The notes beneath the pieces were generated by a model. The model did not search any database, was not told the origin of the DNA, and saw only the letters and a list, made by a program, of their open reading frames with translations. Source: Gulosibacter macacae (GTDB taxonomy: Bacteria; Actinomycetota; Actinomycetes; Actinomycetales; Microbacteriaceae). From it: a stretch of DNA of 64,000 nt. The stretch lies in the NCBI RefSeq assembly GCF_003865375.1, contig NZ_RQVS01000008.1, positions 1-64,000 on the forward strand. The letters are read 5' to 3'. The first letter of the stretch is position 1. Every line of letters starts with the position of its first letter. Positions 20,287 through 27,696 of the stretch are shown here, piece by piece. The position numbers were made by a program, and so were the translations under genes.

Positions 20287-20309
20287 TTTTCCACAGACGA
20301 TGTGGATAA
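20287..20309. promoter_or_regulatory. DnaA boxes upstream of dnaA
   Basis: TTTTCCACA (20287-20295) and TGTGGATAA (20301-20309) face each other about 130 bp upstream of the dnaA start, in the dnaA/rpmH divergent gap. They fit DnaA autoregulation or an extension of the origin. Confidence 0.75.
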
Positions 20310-20455
20310 CTTTATGGGACAGCGAACTTCGAGCGACAAGACGGTAAGCATACGACGGATGCAGCGGGCTCGCGCAACCGGATTGTGCGTTTCCGGCGAG
20401 TCGCGCGCGCGACTTGAGATTCCAGTGGTATCTCGTACGCAATTCACTGGTGATC

Positions 20456-20485
20456 TTGACCCGAGTAGTAAAACCGGCGTACCCT
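20456..20485 (+). promoter_or_regulatory. Probable promoter of the rpmH operon
   Basis: TTGACC (20456-20461) and TACCCT (20480-20485) with an 18-base spacer lie about 75 bp upstream of rpmH, on the correct strand. The hairpin-like GCCATTGCGGGTCCCCG stretch that follows belongs to the leader. Confidence 0.5.
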
Positions 20486-20560
20486 GTTGCAGTTGCCCTC
20501 ATCCCGGGCGTGTTTCGTTGATCCCCGCCATTGCGGGTCCCCGATACCGGAGATTATCTT

Positions 20561-20698
20561 ATGTCGAAGCGTACTTTCCAGCCGAACAACCGCAAGCGTG
20601 CCAAGAAGCACGGCTTCCGCGCCCGCATGCGCACCCGCGCCGGCCGCGCGATCCTCGCGACCCGCCGCGCCAAGGGCCGCAAGGAACTCTCGGCCTAA
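20561..20698 (+). CDS. rpmH: 50S ribosomal protein L34
   Basis: This is a 45-residue, very basic ribosomal protein. It starts [18 protein letters not shown] and ends GRKELSA, an unmistakable L34. It is the first gene of the rpmH-rnpA-yidD-yidC-khpB run, diverging from dnaA. Confidence 0.98.
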   Translation: MSKRTFQPNNRKRAKKHGFRARMRTRAGRAILATRRAKGRKELSA

Positions 20699-20705
20699 GT
20701 CGGCC

Positions 20706-21095
20706 GTGCTCGCGCGCGCCAATCGAATCACGCAGGGGAGCGACTATCGTCGCCTCACTCGCGCGCCTCGAGTTGGCGGCCGTGGTCTGATCGTCCACGG
20801 TGCGATCCGCGACGATGCTTTGGCACCCACTCGCTTCGGGTTCATCATTACGAAGCGAGTGGGTGTTGCTGTTGTCCGGAACACACTGCGCCGCCGACTC
20901 AAGGCAATCACGCGCGAGCTACTCACGCTGGTACCGAGCGGACTCGATTTCGTGATCCGAGTGCATCCTGAAGCCGTGGCCTTGAGCTACGAGGAATTGC
21001 GGCGACAAACGCGGCGTCAGTTGCTTGAGGTTGTCCAGCGTGTCGCGCCCAACGCGATCCCCGAACAGTGCTCGTGTTCGGATGTGAGCGATTGA
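20706..21095 (+). CDS. rnpA: Ribonuclease P protein component
   Basis: This 129-residue protein subunit of RNase P matures tRNA 5' ends. The signature RNTLRRRLKAITRE (family RNR motif) is present, as is FGFIITKRVGVAVVRN. The start is placed at GTG 20706, seven bases after the rpmH stop, to give a family-length protein; the frame is open further upstream through rpmH only by chance. It overlaps yidD by one base. Confidence 0.96.
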   Translation: MLARANRITQGSDYRRLTRAPRVGGRGLIVHGAIRDDALAPTRFGFIITKRVGVAVVRNTLRRRLKAITRELLTLVPSGLDFVIRVHPEAVALSYEELRRQTRRQLLEVVQRVAPNAIPEQCSCSDVSD

Positions 21096-21412
21096 TGCGT
21101 CGCACACTCCACAACATCGCGCTCGCGCCCCGCAACCTCGGCGTGGCGCTACTCATCGCCTATCGCAAGATCATCTCGCCGCTTTATGGAGATGTGTGCC
21201 GGTACTACCCCACCTGTTCCGCGTATGGTTTAGGTGCGGTCCAGGAGTTCGGACTCGTTCGTGGTGGCTGGCTCGCGATTCGTCGGATCTCCCGCTGCCA
21301 CCCGTGGGCAAAGCCTGATTTTGACTACGTCCCGGAGCCGAAGCGGCCCCATCACCACCGATTGACTCGACACGGATTCGTCGTGTCGACCCTTGACTTG
21401 AAAGTAGGCTGA
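21095..21412 (+). CDS. yidD: Membrane protein insertion efficiency factor YidD
   Basis: The 105-residue protein has the family core AYRKIISPLYGDVCRYYPTCSAYGLGAVQEFG, including the conserved cysteines, followed by RISRCHPW. It is thought to assist YidC/Sec-dependent insertion at the membrane. The ATG at 21095 overlaps the rnpA stop as TGATG. Confidence 0.96.
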   Translation: MRRTLHNIALAPRNLGVALLIAYRKIISPLYGDVCRYYPTCSAYGLGAVQEFGLVRGGWLAIRRISRCHPWAKPDFDYVPEPKRPHHHRLTRHGFVVSTLDLKVG

Positions 21413-21420
21413 GCCGCGAC

Positions 21421-22455
21421 ATGGATATCTTCGGCATCATCCTCTGGCCGCTTCGATGGGTCATCGAGGTCATCCTCGTCGCCGCACACACCGGCCTCAC
21501 CGCGATTGGTCTCGACTTCCACAGTGGTTGGACCTGGATCCTCTCGATTCTCGCGCTCGTGCTTGTCGTGCGTTCGGCGATGATTCCGCTCATGGTCAAG
21601 CAGATCAAGTCCATGCGGAACATGATGGAGCTGCAGCCCGAGCTCAAGAAGATCCAAGAGAAGTACAAGGGCAAGCGCGACCAGTTCTCGCAGCAGGCGA
21701 TGCAGCAAGAGACGATGGCGCTGTACAAGCGCCACGGCTCGAGCCCGCTGTCTGGATGTTGGCCAATGCTCATCCAGATGCCGATCTTCTTCGCACTCTT
21801 CCAGGTGCTCAACGCCGCCAACCGCAATGAAGCGGGTGTTGGCATGATGAACATTGAGCTCGCGAAGTCGTTCTCGAGTTCAGAGATCTTTGGTGCTCGC
21901 CTCAGTGATGTGCTCGTCAACGCTGATGGCAACGTGTCGGTGATCCTGCTAGCAATCACGATCATCGTGCTCATGGTCGTCACGCAGTTCTTCACGCAGT
22001 TCCAGATCACCTCGCAGAACGTTTCGCAGGCGGCGAAGGAATCGCAGTACTACCGCCAACAACAGATGATGATGTACATCCTGCCGTTGGTCATGGCGGT
22101 CTCGGGCATCATGTTCCCGATTGGTGTCATGAGCTACTGGATGATGTCGAACCTCTGGACCATGGGTCAGCAGTGGTGGACCATCAAGAACATGCCGACG
22201 CCGGGCTCGGATGCCGCGCGCAAGCGTGAAGAGCGCCTCAAGAAGCAGGGCCGCTGGGACGACCACCCGGACAACCCGGCGAACAAGAAGGACAAGGACG
22301 GCAACCCGGTTGCCCCTGCCCCCGTCGTGCAACGTGAACAGCCCATGTCGAAGGCGCGTGCCAAGAAGGCACAGCAAAAGGGCAAGGGCGGCCAAACGGG
22401 TGGTTCTGGTAATGCTGGCGGCGGTGCCAACAAGCAGGACCCGAAGAAGAAGTAG
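21421..22455 (+). CDS. yidC: Membrane protein insertase YidC
   Basis: The 344-residue insertase is of the short Gram-positive type without the large periplasmic domain. It has five predicted membrane helices, the cytoplasmic coiled-coil hairpin (LQPELKKIQEKYKGKRDQFSQQAMQQE, about residues 75-100) and the LSGCWPMLIQMPIFFALF helix. The C-terminal 80 residues are basic and Gly/Lys/Ala-rich, a ribosome-binding type tail. It starts nine bases after yidD. Confidence 0.96.
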   Translation: MDIFGIILWPLRWVIEVILVAAHTGLTAIGLDFHSGWTWILSILALVLVVRSAMIPLMVKQIKSMRNMMELQPELKKIQEKYKGKRDQFSQQAMQQETMALYKRHGSSPLSGCWPMLIQMPIFFALFQVLNAANRNEAGVGMMNIELAKSFSSSEIFGARLSDVLVNADGNVSVILLAITIIVLMVVTQFFTQFQITSQNVSQAAKESQYYRQQQMMMYILPLVMAVSGIMFPIGVMSYWMMSNLWTMGQQWWTIKNMPTPGSDAARKREERLKKQGRWDDHPDNPANKKDKDGNPVAPAPVVQREQPMSKARAKKAQQKGKGGQTGGSGNAGGGANKQDPKKK

Positions 22456-22517
22456 TTTCGGCGCGTCGGCGTCGGTATCTCGCGGGCAGCTGCTCGCACG
22501 GTGGTAGAGGAAGAATC

Positions 22518-23096
22518 ATGAGCGAAGCAACGCAGCCGGCTGATGGGTCGGTCGAGCACGACCTCGAAGATCTTGAAGTGACGAACGAGGCGCCTGAACA
22601 CGCTGAGGTCGAGGGTGTCGAGGATGCGGCCGAAGATGAGGACGGTCGCGACGAGGGCGATATCGCCGCGGACTACATCGAAGAGCTGCTCGACATTGCC
22701 GATGTCGATGGAGATCTCGAGATCGATGTTCGCAACGGTCGCACCTATGTTTCGGTGACCGCGGAGGGCGAGTCGAACCTCGATCGACTCTCGAATCCCG
22801 AGGTTGTGGATGCGCTTCAGCAACTCACTCGGTTGGCCGTGCAAGCTGAAACGGGTGAGTTCTCGCGTCTCATTCTCGACCTCGGCGGTTCGCGGGATGC
22901 ACGCAAGCGTGAACTTGAATCGCTTGTCATTCGTGCAATCGAGCGGATCGAAGATGGCGCTGCGAGTGCTGCCCTGCCACCGATGTCGTCGTATGAGCGA
23001 AAGCTTGTGCATGACCTTGCAGCCGACCGCGGCTACGACTCGGAGAGTGAAGGCGAGGGCCGCACGCGCCACACGGTGCTCAAGCCCCGCGACTAG
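22518..23096 (+). CDS. khpB: Jag/KhpB family RNA-binding protein (KH and R3H domains)
   Basis: The 192-residue protein has an acidic N-terminus (residues 1-50), a KH-type domain (about 55-125) and an R3H domain ending SSYERKLVHDLAADRGYDSESEG. It follows yidC as in most Gram-positive bacteria. In other genomes rsmG follows directly; here the next gene is 3.8 kb away and a strong terminator closes the operon. Confidence 0.94.
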   Translation: MSEATQPADGSVEHDLEDLEVTNEAPEHAEVEGVEDAAEDEDGRDEGDIAADYIEELLDIADVDGDLEIDVRNGRTYVSVTAEGESNLDRLSNPEVVDALQQLTRLAVQAETGEFSRLILDLGGSRDARKRELESLVIRAIERIEDGAASAALPPMSSYERKLVHDLAADRGYDSESEGEGRTRHTVLKPRD

Positions 23097-23103
23097 GTTT
23101 CGT

Positions 23104-23158
23104 AAAACCCCTGGTCACGCCATAATTCCTCATGATTTGTGGCGTGACCAGGGGTTTT
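23104..23158 (+). terminator. Strong hairpin terminator after khpB
   Basis: Arms of 19 bases (23104-23122 and 23140-23158; outer sequence AAAACCCCTGGTC) pair perfectly around a 17-base loop, ending in TTTTCC. Confidence 0.85.
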
Positions 23159-23164
23159 CCTCTG

Positions 23165-23300
23165 TGCCCCTGGTCGACCGAGTAGCCGCACCCTATGGCC
23201 GACCGAGTTGATCACAGGTGCCCCTCTGGTTGATCGAGTGGGCCGCAGTCGACTCCCTGGTTGATCGAGTAGGCCGTAGGCCGTATCGAGATCCCCTAGG
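23165..23300. repeat. Degenerate palindromic repeat cluster
   Basis: Several diverged copies of TGGTTGATCGAGTAGGCCG and its relatives occur head to tail and partly inverted, ending in CGTATCGAGATCCCC. They are the same family as the palindromic unit at 9741-9850. No gene is visible here. Confidence 0.6.
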
Positions 23301-23347
23301 ATCCTCTGGCATCCCCAGCGCCCTTGGCTCCACTCACGGCAATTCGT

Positions 23348-23363
23348 CGTTTCACGTGGGTCA
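23348..23363. other. Degenerate half parS site left of the IS element
   Basis: CGTTTCACGTG matches the left part of parS, but the right arm reads GGTCA instead of AAACA. It lies about 12 bp from the left end of the IS256 element and may be the remnant outer edge of the parS array. Confidence 0.45.
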
Positions 23364-23374
23364 AGTCCTTGGAT

Positions 23375-24722
23375 GTGGTGTATCGGTGATCGTGTGATCC
23401 TTCGTGTTCGGGGTTATGCGGTGAGGGCGCGGAGGTCGGGTTCGATCACTTCCTCGGTGTCGGTTTCGCCGACGCGTCGTGCGGCGTCGAGGGCGTCGAG
23501 GCCGAGGTAGCGGCGCTGCTCGGCCCACTCGTCGTGCTGCTCGGCCAGGACCGCGCCGACGAGGCGGATGATCGCGTCCCGGTTGGGGAATATGCCCACC
23601 ACGTCGGTGCGGCGACGGATCTCCCGGTTGAGGCGCTCGTTCGGATTGTTGGACCAGATCTGCCGCCAGATGCTCTTTGGGAACGCGGTGAAGGCGAGGA
23701 TCTCGTCCCGGGCGGCCTCGAGGTGTTCGAACGAGCGGGGCAGCTTGTGCTCGAGGGCGTCGAGGACCCGGTCGAACTGGGCGTGCACGGACTCGGCGTC
23801 GGGCTGATCGAAGACGGTCCCGAGCAGCGTCTTCACCCACGGCCACGACGACTTCGGCGTCACCGACATGAGGTTGGCCGCGTAATGGGTTCTGCATCGT
23901 TGCCAACTGCCGCCGACGGTCGCGCCGATCGCGGCGACAAGGCCCGCGTGCGCGTCGCTGGTGACGAGCTTGACGCCGGACAGGCCGCGGGCGACGAGGT
24001 CGCGCCAGAACGTGAGCCAGCCGGCGCCATCCTCGGTGCTACTCACCTGGAGGCCGAGGATCTCGCGGTAGCCCTCAGCGTTCACACCGGTCGCGATGAG
24101 CACTGCGACCTTCACCACCCGGCCGCCCTCGCGGACCTTCATCGTCAGCGCATCGGCGGCGACGAACGAGTACGGACCCGCGTCGAGCGGGCGGGTGCGG
24201 AATGCGGCGACCTGCTCGTCGAGATCTTTCGCCATCTCCGAGACCTGCGACTTGGACAACCCGGTGATCCCGATTGTCTTGACCAGGTCATCCATCCGCC
24301 GCGTCGACACGCCCAGGAGGTAGCTGGTCGCCACGACCGTGGTCAGCGCTGCTTCGGCGCGGCGGCGGCGTTCCAGCAGCCACTCCGGGAAGTAGGTGCC
24401 TTGCCGCAGCTTGGGGATCCTCACGTCGATCGTGCCGGCACGGGTGTCGAAATCGCGGTGCCGGTAACCATTGCGCCGGTTGATCCGGTCATCACTGATC
24501 GTGCCGTAAGCGGCGCCACAGACCTGGTCGGCATCGGCGGAGAGCAGCTGATTGATGAATGTTCCGAGCATCTCCCGCAGAAGGTCGGGAGACGCTTGCG
24601 CGAGATGGTCTTCGAGGAAGCGGGCAGGGTCGATATCGTGGGGTGCGACGGTCATCGTCGTTGGTCCTTTCGAGACGGATGTGAAGAGTTCTCTCGAAGG
24701 ATCACACGGTGACCGTCGCCAC
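23375..24722 (-). mobile_element. IS256-family insertion sequence
   Basis: The element is about 1.35 kb with one complete transposase gene. The ends carry imperfect terminal inverted repeats: the left end (about 23375-23404) and right end (about 24695-24722) share CGTGTGATCCTTCG exactly and continue outward with GTGG plus a partly matching CGGT-A-C stretch. No 8-9 bp target duplication is evident, so exact borders are uncertain by a few bases and the copy may be old or rearranged. Confidence 0.85.
23414..24655 (-). CDS. IS256-family transposase
   Basis: The 413-residue DDE transposase has VAADALTMKV and LVTSDAHAGL with the two catalytic aspartates, the GSWQRCRTHYAANLMS block that is the IS256/Mutator signature, and the catalytic glutamate region IWSNNPNERLNREIRRRT. 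No frameshift or stop interrupts it, so it is probably active or recently so. It lies opposite in strand to the flanking khpB and rsmG genes. Confidence 0.96.
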   Translation of the reverse strand: MTVAPHDIDPARFLEDHLAQASPDLLREMLGTFINQLLSADADQVCGAAYGTISDDRINRRNGYRHRDFDTRAGTIDVRIPKLRQGTYFPEWLLERRRRAEAALTTVVATSYLLGVSTRRMDDLVKTIGITGLSKSQVSEMAKDLDEQVAAFRTRPLDAGPYSFVAADALTMKVREGGRVVKVAVLIATGVNAEGYREILGLQVSSTEDGAGWLTFWRDLVARGLSGVKLVTSDAHAGLVAAIGATVGGSWQRCRTHYAANLMSVTPKSSWPWVKTLLGTVFDQPDAESVHAQFDRVLDALEHKLPRSFEHLEAARDEILAFTAFPKSIWRQIWSNNPNERLNREIRRRTDVVGIFPNRDAIIRLVGAVLAEQHDEWAEQRRYLGLDALDAARRVGETDTEEVIEPDLRALTA

Positions 24723-24774
24723 GTTCACAGCGACGCGGCCACCGGCCGATCCGTACACCACGCTATTGGACGCA

Positions 24775-24790
24775 ACCTTCACGTGAAACA
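24775..24790. other. parS: parS-like site
   Basis: ACCTTCACGTGAAACA: the right arm is perfect and the left arm has three mismatches. It lies about 50 bp inside the right flank of the IS element. Confidence 0.6.
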
Positions 24791-25114
24791 CGGGCAACAT
24801 CCTTGCGACTTACGGCTGGCCCAGAGCACATATGTCTGCGGCGCGTACTCGCGACACGAACGTGTGAACCCAGAATCGCACCGAGCCGCCGGAATCGTGC
24901 GCGTTGGCTATTGCTGGCGACCCACCTCGGTCGACGTACACGGAACCTTCTCGAGCTCCGAATCATGTGTCGGGTGCGGGTGAAAAATTGTGTGGCATCC
25001 AATGTGGCTGGCTTGGCTCAGTGCGCAGCCCACGCGGTCCAGCCCCGGGAGAACACCACCAGTTTCACACGCCTTCGCTCGCCTGCTCTGCGTCGGAGCG
25101 TTGCACTGGCGCGA

Positions 25115-25130
25115 AGGTTCACGTGAAACA
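25115..25130. other. parS: parS-like site
   Basis: AGGTTCACGTGAAACA: the right arm is perfect and the left arm is diverged. Confidence 0.65.
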
Positions 25131-25496
25131 GCGCAGTAATGTTCCACGAAGCGGTATGACGGTGTGGATCCACGAAGTGGTCAATCGCAGGCGAGATGGA
25201 CCTAGCTGAGGTTCCGAGTTGTCCGGTTCGCGGCCGGACAAGAGAAAGTGCACGGCCACATGCATCGGTGCTCGCTCCGGATTGGCCGGCTACACAATCT
25301 GGTGTGTTTCGATGAAGTCGCGAGCTTCCATGTCGCTAGAGAGTGAATGAGATCGGCTGCCGTACATTCACGAGAACTTGCGCTCCGCGAATCTCGCCGA
25401 TAGTCAGGATTCGCCTCCAGCAGTCGGTGGTACATGCTCTCGAGACGGTATGGCTTCGGGATGATGGCGGCGGCTCGCGATATCCCAACTGCTCCC

Positions 25497-25512
25497 TGTT
25501 TCACGTGAAACG
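25497..25512. other. parS: parS site
   Basis: TGTTTCACGTGAAACG matches the 16-bp parS consensus at 15 positions, including the complete palindromic core GTTTCACGTGAAAC. Confidence 0.9.
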
Positions 25513-25803
25513 GGAGTCTCTGTCGTTGAGCTACTTGGTCAACTTCCTTCCCCCCCTCTGGCAACACCCCCTCGCGCCCACGGCTAAGCGGCTGGCAATC
25601 AAAGTCGTATTGCGCTCTTCCACGATGAGGAACGTGGGCACAAGTGCGTAATGCTCGTCTCATGCGGTGAAAGGGAGATCGCCTCCGGTTAGCGAACCGG
25701 ACGATCGAGGGTTGGGCAGACGTTCGGTGTGCGCGGGTGTTAGTGACGGGCACATGCTGCCGCCCGGGGTCGATCGACCTGATGCGGTGGCAGCATACCT
25801 ATT

Positions 25804-25819
25804 GGTTTCACGTGAAACG
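25804..25819. other. parS: parS site
   Basis: GGTTTCACGTGAAACG has the complete 14-bp palindromic core. Confidence 0.9.
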
Positions 25820-25933
25820 GCACAGCCAAGACGACTGGTGCGGACGAGGTCGGTCGAGGTGGAACTTGGGCCTGACCTTAAGTTGAGGCGTCAACGAGTG
25901 CGGTAAGGCAAGCCGCAGCACTATTCGATCGTG

Positions 25934-25949
25934 CGTTTCACGTGAAACA
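25934..25949. other. parS: parS site
   Basis: CGTTTCACGTGAAACA has the complete 14-bp palindromic core. Confidence 0.9.
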
Positions 25950-26230
25950 AGACCATTATGTGCGCGAAGTCTTCTCTCTCCTACGAGTACTACGAGCACT
26001 GCCTAAGTAGGTGGATAAACATTTCGGACGAGCCAGCCATCTCGAACGAGTCGAACGCGTCGGAACGCGACTATTGACTCGGACGGATCCAGACTGCGGT
26101 GTTGACCAGCATGACGAGGTCAGCAACTCTGACAGCAGGGTGAGCCAAACCCTTACATGAGGCTCGCTCGCACAAGCAATTGAGGGCGCGCGGCTGAATG
26201 AACGCGTGCACCTGATCGAAGACGCGCTGT

Positions 26231-26298
26231 AGGACACAGGACTCAGTGGGACACAGGACTCAGTGGGACACAGGACTCAGTGTGACACAGGATTCGGC
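26231..26298. repeat. 17-bp tandem repeat, four units
   Basis: Units of GGGACACAGGACTCAGT occupy 26231-26247 (first base A), 26248-26264, 26265-26281, and a degenerate fourth copy at 26282-26298. The second and third are identical. The repeat lies between parS sites. Confidence 0.9.
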
Positions 26299-26400
26299 GG
26301 GACTCCGGTGAAAGGTGGGCCCCGGCGACCGGTGGAACACCGTGGGTGGTGAAGTTCGGGCGGCGCGTGGAATCCGGTGGACGCACTCAACGGAGCTTCT

Positions 26401-26416
26401 TGTTTCACGTGAAACG
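26401..26416. other. parS: parS site
   Basis: TGTTTCACGTGAAACG, a 15 of 16 match with full core. Confidence 0.9.
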
Positions 26417-26516
26417 TACGGTGAGGCTTGGCGAGCTCGTTTGAATGACAATGCTGGTTGGTCGTTGAAAGTCCGAGACACGCGCGTCGCCGAGCGGCGA
26501 GCGTCGATCTGATTCT

Positions 26517-26532
26517 CGTTTCACGTGAAACA
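26517..26532. other. parS: parS site
   Basis: CGTTTCACGTGAAACA, full core. Confidence 0.9.
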
Positions 26533-26629
26533 CCGCAACCTCACTGAGACCGAACTGCGGTGGGAGCTCCATTGCTGTTCCGCCAGCAAGGTACTTGTTC
26601 GTCATGCCCTTCCGGTTCGGCAATCTCGA

Positions 26630-26645
26630 AGTTTCACGTGAAACA
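26630..26645. other. parS: parS site
   Basis: AGTTTCACGTGAAACA, full core. Confidence 0.9.
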
Positions 26646-26782
26646 CACATGACGCACTTCTATTCACACCTTGAGGCGGTTATGCACAGGAGACGAGCGC
26701 TCGCAGGTGCGGGAACTACGCACGAAGAGCCCTGCAATCAGGCCGAACTTGTGCATCCTGCACACGTAGCCATCCGCAGTGC

Positions 26783-26791
26783 TGTGGATAA
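26783..26791. promoter_or_regulatory. DnaA box upstream of rsmG
   Basis: TGTGGATAA is a perfect DnaA box about 90 bp before rsmG. A near match, TTATGCACA, lies at 26680-26688. Confidence 0.55.
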
Positions 26792-26832
26792 CTCGGACAC
26801 AACTCGAAAACTGTGAACAACCGGCAGAATCG

Positions 26833-26848
26833 CGTTTCACGTGGAACA
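26833..26848. other. parS: parS-like site in the rsmG leader
   Basis: CGTTTCACGTGGAACA has one core mismatch and ends 33 bp before the rsmG start, where bound ParB could affect transcription. Confidence 0.75.
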
Positions 26849-26881
26849 ATGGATGTTCTTGATCGCATTTCGGAGTGAGGC

Positions 26882-27556
26882 ATGACTGAATCTGACGCAC
26901 AGCCCGCGGGGCCGAATGACGTTCAAACGGAGCCGTTTCACGTGGAACAACGTCCGCTTGTTGCTACCGAAATCTTCGGTGAGCACGTAGAGAAAGCTCA
27001 AGAGTTCGCGGATCTGCTTGTCCGTGATGGTGAGCTGCTTGGTCTGCTTGGACCACAGGAGTACCCACGACTCTGGACTCGCCATGTCATCAACTCAGCA
27101 CTAATCGCACCGCTGCTTCATGGACGAGTGGGCGACGTCGGCTCAGGGGCGGGGCTCCCCGGCATCCCCCTCGCGATCGCTCGTCCGGACGTCGACTTTA
27201 CACTTATCGAGCCGATGGAGCGTCGTTCCACGTGGCTCACCGAAACTATCCAGCAACTTGGGCTCAAGAACGTCACGGTCACCCGCGCTCGCGCAGAAGA
27301 AATCGCTGATCAGGCCGCATTTGATCAAGTCACAGCCCGAGCCGTGGCTGCGTTGAGCAAGCTCATCCCCTGGACAGCTCCACTCGTGCGATTCGACGGG
27401 GAACTCGTTCTCCTCAAGGGACGCAGTGCCGAGGCGGAGATCGAGAAGGCGGCCAAAGCGATCAGAAAGTTCCACCTTGAGAACGTTCGCGTCGAAGAGG
27501 TTGGCGAAGATCTCGATACCGAGCCGACACGCGTCATTCGAGCCACAGTCCGATGA
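26882..27556 (+). CDS. rsmG: 16S rRNA (guanine(527)-N7)-methyltransferase RsmG
   Basis: The 224-residue SAM-dependent methyltransferase has the GDVGSGAGLPGIPLAIARP motif I and RRSTWLTE downstream, typical of RsmG/GidB. It methylates 16S rRNA G527. Loss of RsmG in other bacteria gives low-level streptomycin resistance; this copy looks intact. Its N-terminal part is encoded by DNA containing a parS-like site (26934-26949, residues FHVEQR), and its stop overlaps a short reading frame before parA. Confidence 0.96.
   Translation: MTESDAQPAGPNDVQTEPFHVEQRPLVATEIFGEHVEKAQEFADLLVRDGELLGLLGPQEYPRLWTRHVINSALIAPLLHGRVGDVGSGAGLPGIPLAIARPDVDFTLIEPMERRSTWLTETIQQLGLKNVTVTRARAEEIADQAAFDQVTARAVAALSKLIPWTAPLVRFDGELVLLKGRSAEAEIEKAAKAIRKFHLENVRVEEVGEDLDTEPTRVIRATVR
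26934..26949. other. parS: parS-like site inside rsmG
   Basis: CGTTTCACGTGGAACA, one core mismatch, lies within the first 25 codons of rsmG. Confidence 0.7.
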
Positions 27557-27696
27557 CTGTTTCACGTGAAACGGAACTCTCTCGTCGGGCCAATAGCTCA
27601 CCGGACCAACAACCGGTCCACACGCTTCACCCGAATCCCGCGTCGGCTACGCAGTCGTCGACGATGAACTCCGAAGAAGGGAAGATTGCTTCATGA
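27553..27696 (+). CDS. Short reading frame joining rsmG and parA (parS-encoded N-terminus)
   Basis: This 47-codon frame overlaps the rsmG stop by four bases and the parA start by four bases. Its first codons, MTVSRETE, are the translation of the parS site at 27558-27573. Mycobacterial ParA proteins carry a VSRET segment at their N-terminus in frame with FDTPI, and ParA here begins with FDSPI in a different frame. This may be a real coupled peptide, the frameshifted former N-terminus of ParA, or chance. I see no ribosome binding site of its own. Confidence 0.3.
   Translation: MTVSRETELSRRANSSPDQQPVHTLHPNPASATQSSTMNSEEGKIAS
27558..27573. other. parS: parS site between rsmG and parA
   Basis: TGTTTCACGTGAAACG, a 15 of 16 match, lies directly after the rsmG stop and 120 bp upstream of parA. 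Confidence 0.9.

Larger units (their letters stand above)
24723..26881. other. 2.2-kb gene-poor region carrying the parS array
   Basis: Between the IS element and rsmG I find no reading frame with a convincing start, ribosome binding site or recognisable protein. Small open frames of up to about 180 codons lack these on both strands. Base composition is visibly less GC-rich than the flanking genes. The region contains nine parS or parS-like sites, a 17-bp tandem repeat and a DnaA box. It probably serves as the ParB-loading centromere. Confidence 0.75.

Noticed and set aside
23367-24730. Target-site duplication of the IS256 element
   Set aside because: I compared 8-9 bp flanks for several possible ends and found no convincing direct repeat.
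24803-25651. Small open frames in the parS region (for example 24803-25126 and 25343-25651)
   Set aside because: No ribosome binding sites, no recognisable protein features, and parS sites run through the region on both strands.
26231-26298. Tandem repeat considered as a CRISPR array
   Set aside because: Units are contiguous with no spacers and no cas genes are present.
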